Below are positions 25,152 through 37,488 of a stretch of DNA of 64,000 nucleotides, in pieces. Position numbers and translations under genes: made by a program. The notes below the pieces were generated by a model that was not told the origin of the DNA, did not search any database, and saw nothing but the letters and a program-made list of their open reading frames with translations. The DNA comes from Pyricularia pennisetigena (Eukaryota > Ascomycota > Sordariomycetes > Magnaporthales > Pyriculariaceae), in NCBI RefSeq assembly GCF_004337985.1, contig NC_043741.1, forward strand, positions 6,515,077 to 6,579,076, in the 5' to 3' direction. How positions within the stretch are numbered: position 1 is the stretch's first letter; each line of letters starts with the position of its first letter.

Positions 25152-27997
25152 GGTCGACCAAGCCTCTAGGCCAACTACAGCGCGATGTCTATCTCTAGCG
25201 GGTTTTCTCCAAATCAGTTCCTAGCTCGCGGAATCCATGCTACAGTCTTACAGTATTGACCGAGATGAGCATGTGGTTCTGCGGGGCACACACTAACTAA
25301 AGTCTTCTCGCGATTGGTGACGACAGGGATGTGGGGGTGGTGTTGTTCAGAAAAATTTCCATTTCCCTGCTAGCGAATTGTGCATCGGCTCAGTGCAGTC
25401 AACAACTCGATTTGATTTTGACTTGACATGGATAACTCCCATATTAGTTGACCGTCGGAAGCACAGTGGGTATGCATGACACTGCTTTCGGGTATTAAAA
25501 TGTGTATTTCGTACCAGCGGGGCCGTCCCTGTCCAATTCCAAATGAATGCCGACCTTTTTTTTTTTTATGTGCATTTGTCAACGGCAACCGTGGAGTTGC
25601 ATGCTCCTCTTTGAGGGAGAAGATACAGACGGGGTGTAATTTAGAGTGAGGCTCCACGATGTTTACATTTCGGCTCAATGCGGATGTGTTTTCTTCCTGA
25701 ACAAGCTGCAAACAGATAGATATTTTTGGAGTTTAATATCCCAGTATCACGACGAAATGAGAGCCCGCATGTCGAACGTTTATCCTGCATAACCTCTCCA
25801 CTGCGAACTTAATCTCATTGTCTGCAAGTGAGAATTGGCATATGGTAGGCATTATATCCGTTGATCGTTGAATATCGAAATTTAGCGACTCTTGGAGAAC
25901 GATGGGCCAACCCGATACTCGTGCTGGGGCATCCAAACTTCCATGGTTGTTCATCTCATAATTCATTCATCTCTGGTGGGCGTTTTTTTGTTTGTTCCCG
26001 CTTTCGATGCCACTATGCAACTCCTTTCCCTGAATGTTACACCGACCCGTCCCGCCGTCTTGTCACTGTGTTGGCCCTAGCAACCACCGTTTTGGGTTGC
26101 TCTCGGGCCTTTCTTCAACTCTCTTCATTTTGTTACTGTTACCTTGCACAGATGGTTACCCATCCTTGGCTGGAATGATAAGTGATTTGATGTGCCAATC
26201 AATATACGACCTGTTAAGTATAAGCTCGTTGTGATGTCTGGCTGAGGTAACGTCAGTTGAAACATACCCCCGCTTCATCAACACCCGGCTGTGAGACCGC
26301 GGCTGCAGAAAACCATTACTTTTACTTTTTCGGAATGCCTGACATTAACAAGGCTTTATGTGACCTCTTGGCTACTTTACTTCTTGTCCACCGCCGAGTC
26401 TGGATTAAGAGATTCTAGGGTGGGCAGATGATGCTCAGGGGGAGGTGTTTGCGCACAAACACTGAAAGTGTTTGATGAAGTGGCAGCCACAGCTCGCCTG
26501 TGCTCATGGTTGAATGCGATTTGATATTGAATCCTCTATTTGGTCGGTACGTTTCAAACAAAGTAAGCAAATCCCGGCTCGCTAAAAAGTCGATTGACAA
26601 AATGCCTGCAAGGCACTCTGTCAGCTCTTTGTCTGTCTGCCTATATTGGCAATCCAAACTCTCCAGTCTGTTTCTACACCATGGGCACTACCGTAAATAG
26701 GTTTAGCCCAAAGTAGGCAGGCATTGCACTATGTTGGGGAAGCCTTTCGCCTCAAATTCAAGGACCTGGGTTGAGCAGGCGCATTTGCTAGGGCGAGCTT
26801 GACTTTGAAAAGTGCCTGCGACTTCTTGGTTTCCCCAAAGTTTAAATCATCTTAGCATGACAAAATTTTTGCCCCAACATCCTAAGATGTTAGTGGGATC
26901 TTTTTTTTTTTCTTTCCTTGAGCACGTGTTAGACTTTCCCGACATCCGATGCTGAAACCTTCCATGGACCCATCTTGTAGTTAGCCTGGTCTCGATCTAT
27001 TAGTATCAGATCAAACATAAGATGCCGTTGGTTCAGCTTGACAGCTTCAAAGAAAAGCTATCAGGTCAGATGCCCAGGCTTTCTACCTTCAAAGAGTCAG
27101 GCATAGCAGAAAACCATCTCAAGTGACTCAACAACGGACAGTCCGATCATGGGTCCCATCGCTCACCTCCCTCCCACACCGACCAAGCAAAGCTTTGCAT
27201 GAAGTACCATGCTTCCCAGGACGAGGCTGAAAAGAGTATAAACGGGGAAATAATTTTGATTTTTGGCCGATGCCTGCAGCTCTCTCCTGCAGCCTTGCAG
27301 CTCTGTAGATGTTCATGCGCATGAATCTGCTGCCCCTCCTACTCTATCTCTCCCCCACCCCCTCCCCCAGCTTCTTCTTCCTTTGGTTTTTATTGTTCTC
27401 GAAACGTTCTCGAAGGATTTACTATGATACCGTTATGCTCGCATGACTAACTCTCTCATGGATGACCCAGATAGTTTATGTCCATGAAGCTCCTACTTAG
27501 CCACTCTTGGCGAGCTGCTTTTAGTACTGCCAAAGCTGATTGTAATATCATTCGGCGAGCATTTTCAGCAGCTGGAATGAATAGATGACTCGCCCAACTG
27601 TACAAACATCACCACGCGCTCTCGTACTATGCCTGTGCAAGTGGCCCAATTGTATGTGTGATGATACTGTAGCCTGCTGCGAGATTCCTGCTGTGATTGG
27701 ACTAGATGGTCTTGGTCATCGCGCCTTCCCAGGTAGTATGTCGCAATTCGGATATCCCCGCACATGTAAACTTGAATGATACAGGTGATCATCCATACGA
27801 CTCTCTCATTCAGCAGAGTGGGAAGTGCGTGGTGAGCGAAGCGAGCCTAGTGCTACTCAAACAGTATTCTTTGCTCCAACTCGTTACGTAGGCAAAGTTT
27901 CTCGGCTTCGCATTGGGTTGGCCTGCTTTTCTTCGCATAGAAACTCCTGAAGACTAGGCGCAACTATTGGAGAGCTTCAACGTCAAAATCAATGCAC

Positions 27998-28000
<3 letters not shown>

Positions 28001-28048
<48 letters not shown>
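28001..28048. repeat. (AT)24 dinucleotide microsatellite
   Basis: A perfect alternating AT tract of 48 nt. It is self-complementary and able to extrude as a cruciform. It is likely to vary in length between isolates. Confidence 0.97.
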
Positions 28049-28051
<3 letters not shown>

Positions 28052-29479
28052 AGTAGGTAGGTACGGAGACCTCACCGCGCCGTTCCTCCCTCCGCTGAGA
28101 CCTTCCGAGACAGCAACGCGGTCACGCTTGGGTATTTTAGTGCTTCAGGCTTCAGCTCTATGATGCATATCGATAAGCTTGTTTCCAACTTTCCGTACTT
28201 TGCACGGCGTAACAAAACGTTGAACATGGGAAGTCTACATCTCAGGCTCGACTCTGTCCTCGCTGCCATGTTCATCACCCTTTTCCAGGTCGGAACATTG
28301 ATTTACACATCTACAACGAAGACGAGCGTTCCCCAGCATAGCCACCCATGTGTCCTGAAAGTCTTGGTCCTCGGTATTTTCTTCAAACATGCCAACCGTC
28401 CCCTTTCCAGGAAATCTGTTGTTTAATCGTCCGGCGAGCAACAGAGTCTGCCTTCACACTGAAATTCATAACAGCCCCTGTCTCACAGAGCGACAGCAAT
28501 CAGACGTAGCAACCCGGGCTCGCGGCAAGTAGAAACATAATAGGGACACCTGCGTAGACATGAAACTGGGCCCTTGTTGACTATTGCTGCACTTTTGATC
28601 AAGGACCCAAAGTGTGCATATTACCCTTGACGGTTGAGTATTTCGTCATCGTTCTGCTAAACAGATGTTCCAAGGTAGAAGTGTTACGATCCTCCATCCT
28701 TCATCTCAAACATAGAAGGTACCATATTTCTGGTCTCATGAACTGTCTGACTGCCTCAGTCGTCATTGAGGGTAAAAAAAAAAAAAAACGTCCACCTGGA
28801 CACCTATCATCCCTTGTAAGTGTCTATGAATGAAGACGCAAGCATCGCAGAGTGGCACAACAAACCCCATGACGGCCAACGCTTCTGTGAAAATATGTTA
28901 CTAGCCATGAGGCGCTCGTTTCATCAGTCAGATTTGGAAGGCCGTTGCCAACCTAACAGAAGAGCGGGTTCTGAGCGGATATGAAGAAAGAAACATATAG
29001 ATAATGGAACTAGAGGACCAAGACGAGTGGGCCGCGTCATTGAGCCTGTCCGGTGTAGGTGATGAAGAGCGTAACCTAGGGCCATATCATAAGCTTGAGA
29101 ATGACAGTATTGATCCAGTAGCTTATGCCCAGCACATCTGCACAGGAAACAGAAATCGCGTCTAAAAAAAAGGGCAGCTCACACATATCCCAGTTTGCAA
29201 ATAAACCTCAACTCCGTCTATTCGGTGCGGCTCTATATCAGCCCCTATTACAAAAAAATTGTGTAGCGATGAAATTACAAGAGAAAGCCAATGACAGCCA
29301 ACGAACAAAGGCAAAACAACGAAGCTACATAAGTTGGAACCATGATCATATATGGCCTACCAGCGTATGGTGGTGCCTACAGACAAAGAATTTCCCTACC
29401 GCAGCTCCTTTTTTTTTTCTCCTTGGACGGTTGAACAGACGTTCGACCATCGTCAGCATCCCGTCCGTCGATCCAAGGT

Positions 29480-30623
29480 TTAGTGCTTCGCGGTGACCTT
29501 GTCACCGGTCAACTTCTCGACATAGGTCTTGGCCCTAGAAAGTGAGAAGATGCAGTTAGATTGTAAGTTCGTGACACACCAGGGTTCCATCCAGATAGGG
29601 AAGGGCTCGAAAAAAGACGTACATATCACCAAGGGCAACCATGCAGACGGTTTGCCAGACACCGAGACCAATACGCGGTGTCACACCACGGTAGAGACCC
29701 TTGATGCCGTTGGTCTGGTAGATGTACTTGAAGGTGTTGCCGACAGTCATCTTCTTGGGTCGGTTGGGGTCGTCCTTCTTGCTCTGCATCTCCACACGGA
29801 TGACCTCGATAGGCTGGTTCCACGCACTCAAGCCACCGCCGAGAGAGGATGCAAGAATCTTCTCCCAAGCGCTAAGCTTCTCGCCGTGCTTCTTGCCGGT
29901 GACGTCCCGGATACCCTGCTCCGCCAGACGAGAGAGACCGAAGCGCGATCCCCAGTTGGTCATCTGCCTGATCGCCACGGCGTTGACACCCTTGTTGATG
30001 CCGCGGATACCCTCGCGGCGGTAGATGTCCATGAAGGTGGCCCATGTGCCCTGGGGAGCCTGACCCGAGGCTGCCATCTTGTGCTTGGTGATCTCGACCG
30101 TCTTCATGCAGGTGCAGAAACCCATGGTTGCGTATGCCTGTGCAACACCACCCGTCACGCCACCAGCAATGCCACCTCCGAACTCAGACGCGCCGTACGA
30201 GCGGGCGTAGTATTCGGCTTCCGACGCTACAAAGAGCAGAACAGCTCCCTTGGTAGAGGCCTCAATCCATGCCCAGGGGATAAGTCCTTGGTAAACTTGG
30301 AGATGCGTGGACGAGCAGGTTAGCGCTTTGTTCTCTGCTCATAGCTGGGAGGGGTTGCTCCCGGAAAGAAAGGGTGAAGCTTCAGACGGTCACTCACAGC
30401 CGAGTACGCCACCGCGACCCCAAATACGTCCAAGGGCGGTTGAGAAGCCATCACCACGGTTGGCAGCCATCGTGGTCTTGATGACCTCGAGAGGCTGGCC
30501 CAACGTGGTGACCTCGAACATGTTGAGACCAGCTCCCAGGAGCAAGTTGGAGAACTTGACAGGCTTCTTCTCCAACTTCTGCAGCGTGGGAGCAGGCGAG
30601 CCCGGAGGGACAGCGACAGACAT
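29480..30623 (-). CDS. yhm2: Mitochondrial citrate/oxoglutarate carrier (Yhm2 type)
   Basis: Exons 30623-30398, 30295-29623 and 29534-29480 give 317 residues. The family exchanges matrix citrate for cytosolic 2-oxoglutarate across the inner membrane, supplying cytosolic acetyl-CoA and NADPH. The sequence follows the Yhm2 family throughout: KKPVKFSNLLLGAGLN, the first carrier motif [46 protein letters not shown] (a second repeat lacking the usual proline motif), NKGVNAVAIRQMTNWGSRFG, and PIEVIRVEMQSKK in the third repeat. The last exon adds the tail from MAKTYVEKL to TAKH. Introns have GTGAGT and GTACGT donors. The mitochondrial citrate synthase gene follows at 32076, upstream in the same orientation, which fits a shared role in citrate export. 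Confidence 0.95.
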
Positions 30624-32075
30624 GACGGATGATTTTGTTTAGGAAAGAGGCCTGACCAAGGCAGTAGGGCGCTTCTTCGCTAGAGGAGGTGGGGGACTTG
30701 GGAGTTGGTCCAGTGTCGTGCGTGCGAATTAAGATGGCTCTTATTGCTGGCTAACGGAAGCTGCGCTGGTGCTCAATCGAGTTGAACTGATGATCCAACT
30801 GAATGTAAAACTGGCGCTGGCAGAGAGGATATTGGTGATCGTGACAGGTTTGATCTGTTGTCGACAAGTTCACGTCAGCTTGAGCTCTCGGACAGTCAAG
30901 ATCGGTTCGGACCAATCGTCCTATTCGCGGTCGCTGAGGATGTATGTCCGGAAACTGACGGCCGCCAACTATAAGCCATCCGATTGGCTAATTGCCGGGC
31001 ACCCAAGGGCAAGCTGCCCAATCGGAGAGCTCGTATGACAATGGTGCAGCTAGGGATACAGGTACTTACCGAGGTGGTCAATTGAATGAACCCTTTGCTT
31101 AGCTTGTGATTTTCCTGGGATACAGCTTGCAAACAGAGATGTCAAGCAGTAAAATTTCGTCGGTGCCGGCTGTTGAGCTGCGAAATAGTAATTGGACCGC
31201 AGTTGCTTCTTTCTCAATACGAACCCTGAAGTGGAAAAGGACAGGATAGGATCTTGCTTCTTTCGGATCAGGGGACTGCCCACCGATAACAGGACGATAA
31301 CAGCTGGGCGCTCAACAGGGCGGGATTCCATCCCAACCATTGGGGCAGAATTTCCGGGGTCCCGGACAACGGACTTGCACCCTCACCAGAACTACGGACC
31401 TGAAATTGGGGCTAGAAATTGCGCTCCGTGCCTCGCAAAAATTCGAGAATCTTTTATGCGCCCAGCTCCAAGGTACCTATACTTTGTCGATCACTTTTTA
31501 ATAGCCAAAGTGCTCAAACAAGTTCAACAGTTTTGCATACATATGGCCACGAGGAGGATAGCACCAAGCACAGGACCAAGTAAGCAAGCAAGTAAGCAAG
31601 GAAGTCAGACATGTGCACGTCCACGCATTGAATGAATAGATAGCCCAACATCATACGAAGATCGAATTCCACAAGATTGCCATCGTTGCCAGCTGGAAGA
31701 CATGCATGTCAAAGTTTTAAGGTTTTCACAGAAACGCAGTCTGGTCAAACGACACTTACAGTCGTGACCAATTTCAAACCCATCACGGTGATGCTTCAAT
31801 GCTTGGAGCAACTTCATGTGCAGAAGAAAGACGAATACATTTTGTACAAAGATGTAATGGTATCGCGCAGACCTTGAACCCATAGAGAAATCAATCCACA
31901 CAGACCGCTACAACTTATCATGACAACTCTTTTATCCGTATTTGAGCCTGACACCAATGTCGTCTTATTTTCCCACAAAACAGAAAATTTGACATTTAGT
32001 TGTCCGAATAAAAAAAAAGAAATAGACAAAACAAGATTACATATTCTATCATCACCTACGCACAGCCGTCACCGT
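30624..32075. other. Intergenic region between the carrier and citrate synthase
   Basis: About 1.45 kb holding the promoter of the Yhm2-type gene and the 3' flank of citrate synthase. The open frame at 31192-31635 has no coding character. No further gene is supported. Confidence 0.6.
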
Positions 32076-33855
32076 TTAGGCAGAAGTCTTCTTGGCAATC
32101 TCGATCCACTTCTCAGTCGAGAACGACTTGGGCCTGTCTAGCTGTTAGTGCATGCTTGCGAAACAAGACATCCCAGGATATGCCAGGCATGGCTTTCAAA
32201 ACTTACCTCTCAATGGGAGCACCGACGGCGCGGTCAATGATAAGCTGGGGCAGGACACCAATGGCACGCGACACACCGAAGAGGACAGTGTAGTAGTTGG
32301 CCTCAGTCAGGCCGTAGTACTGCAGGAGAACACCAGAGTGGGCATCGACGTTAGGGTAGGGGTTCTTAGTCTTGCCGTGCTCAGTCAGGACACCAGGAGC
32401 AATCTTGTAGACCTGGCTGACAAGCTTGAACATGGGGTCGTTGGGCATTTTCTCTAATGTGCGCATTTGACGTTAGTCATCAACATATACTCTCTGACAA
32501 GCGTCACAGTCAAAACTTACCCTGAGCGAAGACACGCTGGGCGGTGTAGCGGGGGTCGGTCTTGCGGAGAACGGCGTGGCCGTAGCCGGGCACGACACGG
32601 CCGGCGTTGAGGGTCGACCACAGGTAGTCAGTGATGGACTTGTCGCTCAGGTCGTCACCAACGGACTTCTTCATCTCGGTAAGCCAGTTCAGCACCTCCT
32701 GGTTAGCCAGACCGTGCAGAGGCCCAGCCAGACCGTTCATGCCAGCAGCGAGCGACAGGAAGGGCGAGCTGAGGGCAGAGCCGACAAGATGGGTGGTGTG
32801 TGCGCTGACGTTGCCACCCTCGTGGTCGGTGTGGATCGTCAGGTAAAGACGGAGCAGCTCAACGAAGTCGGCGTTGTTGCCGAAACCGAGCTGGTTGGCG
32901 AAGTTGAATGAGTAGTCCTTGTCCTTCTGGACAGCGGCGACCTTGCCACCCTTGAAGACGTTCTGATAGATGCGGGCAGCGATGGTGGGAAGCTTGGCAA
33001 TCAGGTCCATGGAGTCCTCAAAGGTGTATCCCCAGTACTCCTTCTTGTTGATACCCTTGGCGTAGGCCTTGGCGAACGACGAGGTCTGCTCGAGCGCAGT
33101 GATGGCCATCGAGAACTGAGCCATGGGGTGCAGGTCGTTGGGGCAGCGGTCGATAAGCTCCTCGACGAACTTGGGAAGGTCGGAGCGGGCGGCCCACTCG
33201 GCGGACAGGGCGCGAACCTGAGCCTCCGAGGGAACCTCACCGGTCAGGAGAAGCCAGAAGAGACCTGTTGAAGACTCGTCAGTCTAGATTCCTCGTGCGA
33301 TCTATGGTGTTCGTATTGACTCACCCTCAGGAAGAGGCTCCTTGCCACCGGGTGCCTTGGGGAGGAGCTCCTGGCATTCCGGGATCGTCTTGCCGCGGAA
33401 GCGGATACCCTCCTCAGAGTCGAGGACCGAACCCTCCCAGACGAGGCACTTGATGCCACGGGCACCACCGTAGACCTGGTCGAGAGTGACCTTGTCAATG
33501 ACCTTGGAACCGTGCTCCCTGTGGAAATCATAAAAATTCTTGTCAGCCACTGCGATACAAGCTTCATTCGCACGTCTGGTCCCTATTCCGACCGAATAAC
33601 TTACTTGCGCAGAGACTTGATCTCCTCGATCTTCTCCGGCAGAAGTTCAGCGAAGCGCTCCTTCAGAGTCTAGCCATAGCAAAGGAAGAGTCAGCAAGCC
33701 GCTCTCAACAGTCGAATTTAGGCAATGCAGTATTTTTTCACCTGGGTCTTGGCCGAGTAGCATCGCATGCCGTTGAAAGCAGTCCTGCGGGCAGTGAACG
33801 CAGGAGCGCGGGCAGTGGCCCTGAAGGCAGAGCTGAGGCGCATAGCAGAGGCCAT
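32076..33855 (-). CDS. Citrate synthase, mitochondrial
   Basis: Exons 33855-33742, 33669-33605, 33518-33325, 33264-32521, 32453-32207 and 32133-32076 give 473 residues. It condenses oxaloacetate and acetyl-CoA to citrate at the entry of the TCA cycle. The first 30-odd residues are rich in Arg, Ala and Ser without acids ([20 protein letters not shown]), a mitochondrial presequence. Family motifs present are [33 protein letters not shown], the segment [20 protein letters not shown] with a catalytic His, the second catalytic His in [17 protein letters not shown], and the Asp segment [16 protein letters not shown]. In the last intron three AG acceptors lie close together; only the one after CTAGACAG restores [11 protein letters not shown]. 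The length fits fungal mitochondrial enzymes. It is divergent from the RNA-binding gene at 35069. Confidence 0.97.
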
Positions 33856-35068
33856 GGTGGCTGATCTCAACTATATCGGCACAATAGTAACAAAAAAAAA
33901 TGGTATCAGAAAACGCGGGCTACAAAACAGGTCAGACAATTGAGGAAACTGGTCGTTCGGTACAAGAGAGATGGAGGAGAGACGAAGATGAATGTTGGGA
34001 CAAAAAGTTTGAAGCTACAAAAAAACCGCAAAGAAAACGTCTCCGCAGGCTGCAGGAGCTTTGCCGGAAGGACAGGGGGGTCCGGCTTAGCGCCCGAACC
34101 TGGACTTGATTTCGCGGCGTAGTGCACGAAGCTTGGACGCTAGTTTATGTAAAAGCGCCAACTTGGTGCAGATAGTTTAATGTTTTTGTTTATTCTCGGG
34201 CCAACAAGACGAAAAAAAAAAAAAAAAAAGAAGTAAACAAATTACTGCTAGTGGTGACTTGCACTTTCAATGCAGGCAGGCAATACGGCAGACTTTTTTT
34301 TTATCATTAGTCAGGACACTGAAGGTATTGACGTAGCTGTTCGTCTCGGGCGAGAGGAAGAGACCAGCATCGTCATCATTGGAACGCATCCATCTCGGCA
34401 CTGATGTCACGTTTTCGCCAAAGATTTTTCTGCACTTGTGAGGACCCTCGGGGTCAATTGGCGCCGCGAATGCTTATCTACGCATAATTCAATTCCTGCT
34501 AATACTAGTTTAGGTTAAATTAAGCCATACAAACTTGCTTTGAAGAGTTTTATGGGCTAATGATACCCTCTTCTCAAGGCTGGAAATGACGGACACCTTA
34601 ACTTTCCGCTCCGAGGCATCCACACGGGAATAGCACGGAGTCAATTTTTTCGTTGCATGAATCCACAAGGTGGCTGGCTCCTCAGATTGCTCGTGATCTA
34701 GCACGTGCACAAGGCAGAGTTGAAATTTTAACTAGAAAGGCGGGGATTAAGGGCAGCGGTCCGTGCGTTAGCTCGAGACCAGCTGCGTTTTAAGCTATCA
34801 CGCATCCACAACACCTCCCATCTTACTCTCCATCCCCACTGCATTTCCAACCACGGCACATGGAAAATCATTCATCTCCCCCGACAAACGACATCCATCC
34901 TCGCGAAAACCTCGTAACGTAGGAGCGGTATTTTCGTAATCGTCGCCTTCGTATAATTCTGGATCAGTGATCTGCGGTGCGCGTGTATTTTCCGTCGTAA
35001 CTTTACGCTTGAAAACGGCGTAGGAGACAAGACACGCCACGCGACTTGACCAGCGCAAACAAGCAAAG
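33856..35068. promoter_or_regulatory. Divergent promoter region, citrate synthase / Nrd1-Seb1-like gene
   Basis: About 1.2 kb between the two divergent start codons. It contains A/T tracts at about 34213-34230 and 34295-34304. No specific operator was identified and no coding frame is supported. Confidence 0.6.
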
Positions 35069-37488
35069 ATGGCGTCGCCTGTAGCAGACTTGGAGGCGAA
35101 CCTCATGGCCATGCAGGCCCTCAAACCGCCTGGAGTATCTGGTTCAAAGATCAAAGAGATCACGGCGCTGTGCGTCGGAAACGTCAAGGTAAGCCTGGTG
35201 AACTTGATTGAACTGATGTTATAATCGAACCGAATGATGCCCAGAAGCTAATTCATTTGTCCGCCGTCTTTAGTCCGAGTCGGTCCTCATCCAGAAGCTC
35301 TTTACGCATTTCAAGCGTACACCCGGAACCCATAAGCTCGGTGTTCTCTACGTCGTAGACTCTGTAACACGAAAATGGATGGAACAGGCCAGGCAGACAG
35401 GCCAAGCGATCAGCAGCGCGGCCGAAGATGGCACTTTTGCCGCTGGTGTGCATAGAGTGACCGAGTTGATGCCCTCGTTCATGAACGACATTCTGGGTTC
35501 TGCTCCCGATGATCAAAAGGTACGCAATGCAACGCAGCGAAACGCAGCATACATGGAGAAGACGCATTCAGTAGCCAGTCGTCCAGGACACGCTTGTAGA
35601 TGTCGCCCACTAGCTTTTGAGCCTGTGACCACAAGATGACAAGAGCATACCGCCCTGTTGACTGTCTACTTCTCAAATGCTCTGCACAAGCCTTTTATCT
35701 TCGTCTTCCTTGCTTGCTTTCCTTCCCTTACCCCTACTTCACGCATTCCTCCTCTGTATTCGCAAAAATCGTAGATTGATCTAGCCTAACATCAAGGACC
35801 ATTCTGCTACTTTTCAGGAAAAAATACGTAAACTAGTCGACATTTGGGAAAAAGGACAAACTTTCCCGTCGGTTATGCTGGAGGGTTGGAAGACAAAGCT
35901 GGACGCGCCAAGTAAGTCGAGGCCTTACTCAGGATCTGATCGGGTTGCCTACCGTATGCTCTTGTCGAGGCCGAGTTTACTGACCAGCTCTTTGCGAGCT
36001 TCAGGGGTCTCAACGACTCCGCCAGGTAGTCCACCTCCTGGAGCCTTTGCTGCTATGATGAAGACCTCCAGCTCAGTAGCCCCTGCTCCACCACCAGCTA
36101 TTCCTGACATTATGGAGACGTTGGCAAATCTTGCTCGTCAGAATGCATCGGCTGCTTCCAGTAATCCTAGTATTGCGGCCCCAGCGGCGACATCCGCACC
36201 CGCCCCGTATGTTACGCCGGCAGCAGCGCCGGCTACAAGTAGCAGTTTGTTGCCTCAAGCACTTGCCGCTGCGGCAGGTCAGGCCCAAGGTGCTCCTGGT
36301 GCCATGCCCTTCGGCTTTCCAACAACGCAGCAGCCGCCCGTAGCTGCACCACCTACTCTGCCTTTCCAGTTTCCTGGACAGTATGGCGCAATGCCGCCGG
36401 TTCCTCCGTACATGCCACCCGTCCCTGCTGCCAGTAGTCAACAGAGCGGTTTTCCATCGGCCCCTGTACCACAGGCCGACCCTAATGTTGCTGCGCAACA
36501 AGTGCTTCTGATACAGACGCTACTCTCTCAAGGGATCGCACCTGATATGGTCACGGCTATTGTACAGCAGCTTACAACTGGTGCTGGTCACAACAACTCG
36601 GCTACTCCTCAGCAGTTCCCGCCTCCGATTGGAGCTGGAGGCTATGGTGCAGGAGCTTGGAATGCAAACATGAACCGACCTTCTGAATCACATGATAGGG
36701 ACCGTCCGAGGTCGCCTGGAGGATACAGGGGCCGTTCTCGCTCGCGATCCCCAGGTCGCAATCGCTGGGACCAAGGCTACGGAGCTAGGCCTGATGACCG
36801 GGACAACGGTGGCAGGGATAGCCACTCGGATTATCGTCAGCGTTCACCTCAGGGCCGTAATGGGAATTCCCGGAGGCCATCAGAGCGCTACATTGAGTTT
36901 GACCCTTCGCTGCCTGAAAATAACATACGAGGTAAGAAATGTTCCTTGTTAACCAAGCCCCTGTTCCTCCTGACTTTTGCCTAACAATTTCCCTCAACTA
37001 CAGTTTTGAGTAGAACACTGTTCATTGGAGGTGTAACATGCTCCGAAAGCGAGCTCCGTAGCATCTTCAGCAACTTTGGTGAGGTCCAGACTTGCATTGT
37101 CAACCGGGACAAGCGTCACGGCTTCGTAAAGATGTTGACGCGTAAGGATGCGGAAGCAGCCAAGGACGGCATGATGGAGTATCGAAGCCCGGAACACCAC
37201 CTCAGGACGCGCTGGGGCGTTGGATTTGGTCCACGAGACTGCAGCGACTACGCCAAGGGCATCAGTGTCATCCCGATCCATAGGTTAACCGAGGCAGACA
37301 AGAAGTGGATGCTCACGGCGCCGTTCGGCGGCACGGGTGGCAAGCCTATCTCGACGGGCATGGTGGTCGAGGAACCGGACATTGAGATCGGCGCAGGTGT
37401 TTCGTCCAAGGCCATAAGTAGACGGATGCAGACTGACAGGGGCGGTATGCATGGTCCGAGGTCTTCACATCGCGGCGGGCGGCAGTAG
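35069..37488 (+). CDS. CTD-interacting RNA-binding protein, Nrd1/Seb1-like
   Basis: Exons 35069-35188, 35274-35519, 35818-35911, 36005-36931 and 37004-37488 give 623 residues. Residues 1-150 form a CID, the domain that binds the phosphorylated RNA polymerase II tail, with hallmark GTHKLGVLYVVDSVTRKWM and KIRKLVDIWEKGQTFP. A long Pro/Ala/Gln-rich linker follows, then an Arg/Ser/Asp-rich stretch (about 380-450, RGRSRSRSPGRNRW). The RRM in the last exon has RNP2 TLFIGGV and RNP1-like KRHGFVKM. This is the architecture of Nrd1 (budding yeast) and Seb1 (fission yeast), which act in transcription termination and 3'-end selection. The third intron (35912-36004) is 93 nt, a multiple of three without stops, so retention would insert 31 residues between CID and linker. 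Confidence 0.9.

Larger units (their letters stand above)
19371..29479. other. Ten-kilobase stretch without a convincing gene
   Basis: This runs from the pma1 start to the Yhm2-type gene. The first part must hold the pma1 leader and promoter. Open frames are under about 170 codons, overlap on both strands and show no domain. It contains many homopolymer tracts, a poly(A)-(GA) block at 21935-21989, a poly(A) run at 25125-25151, an (AT)24 tract at 28001-28048 and an 8-bp inverted repeat (CATCTTAG at 26848, CTAAGATG at 26882). One small frame at 23200-23310 looks slightly coding-like. Confidence 0.6.

Noticed and set aside
28001..28048. AT tract as an origin or CRISPR-like repeat
   Set aside because: A plain dinucleotide microsatellite; no spacer structure and no associated genes.
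29529..30323. 264-codon open frame on the plus strand
   Set aside because: Antisense to the Yhm2-type carrier; the mitochondrial-carrier motifs are on the other strand.
31192..31635. 147-codon open frame
   Set aside because: Mixed composition, no domain, lies in a promoter region.
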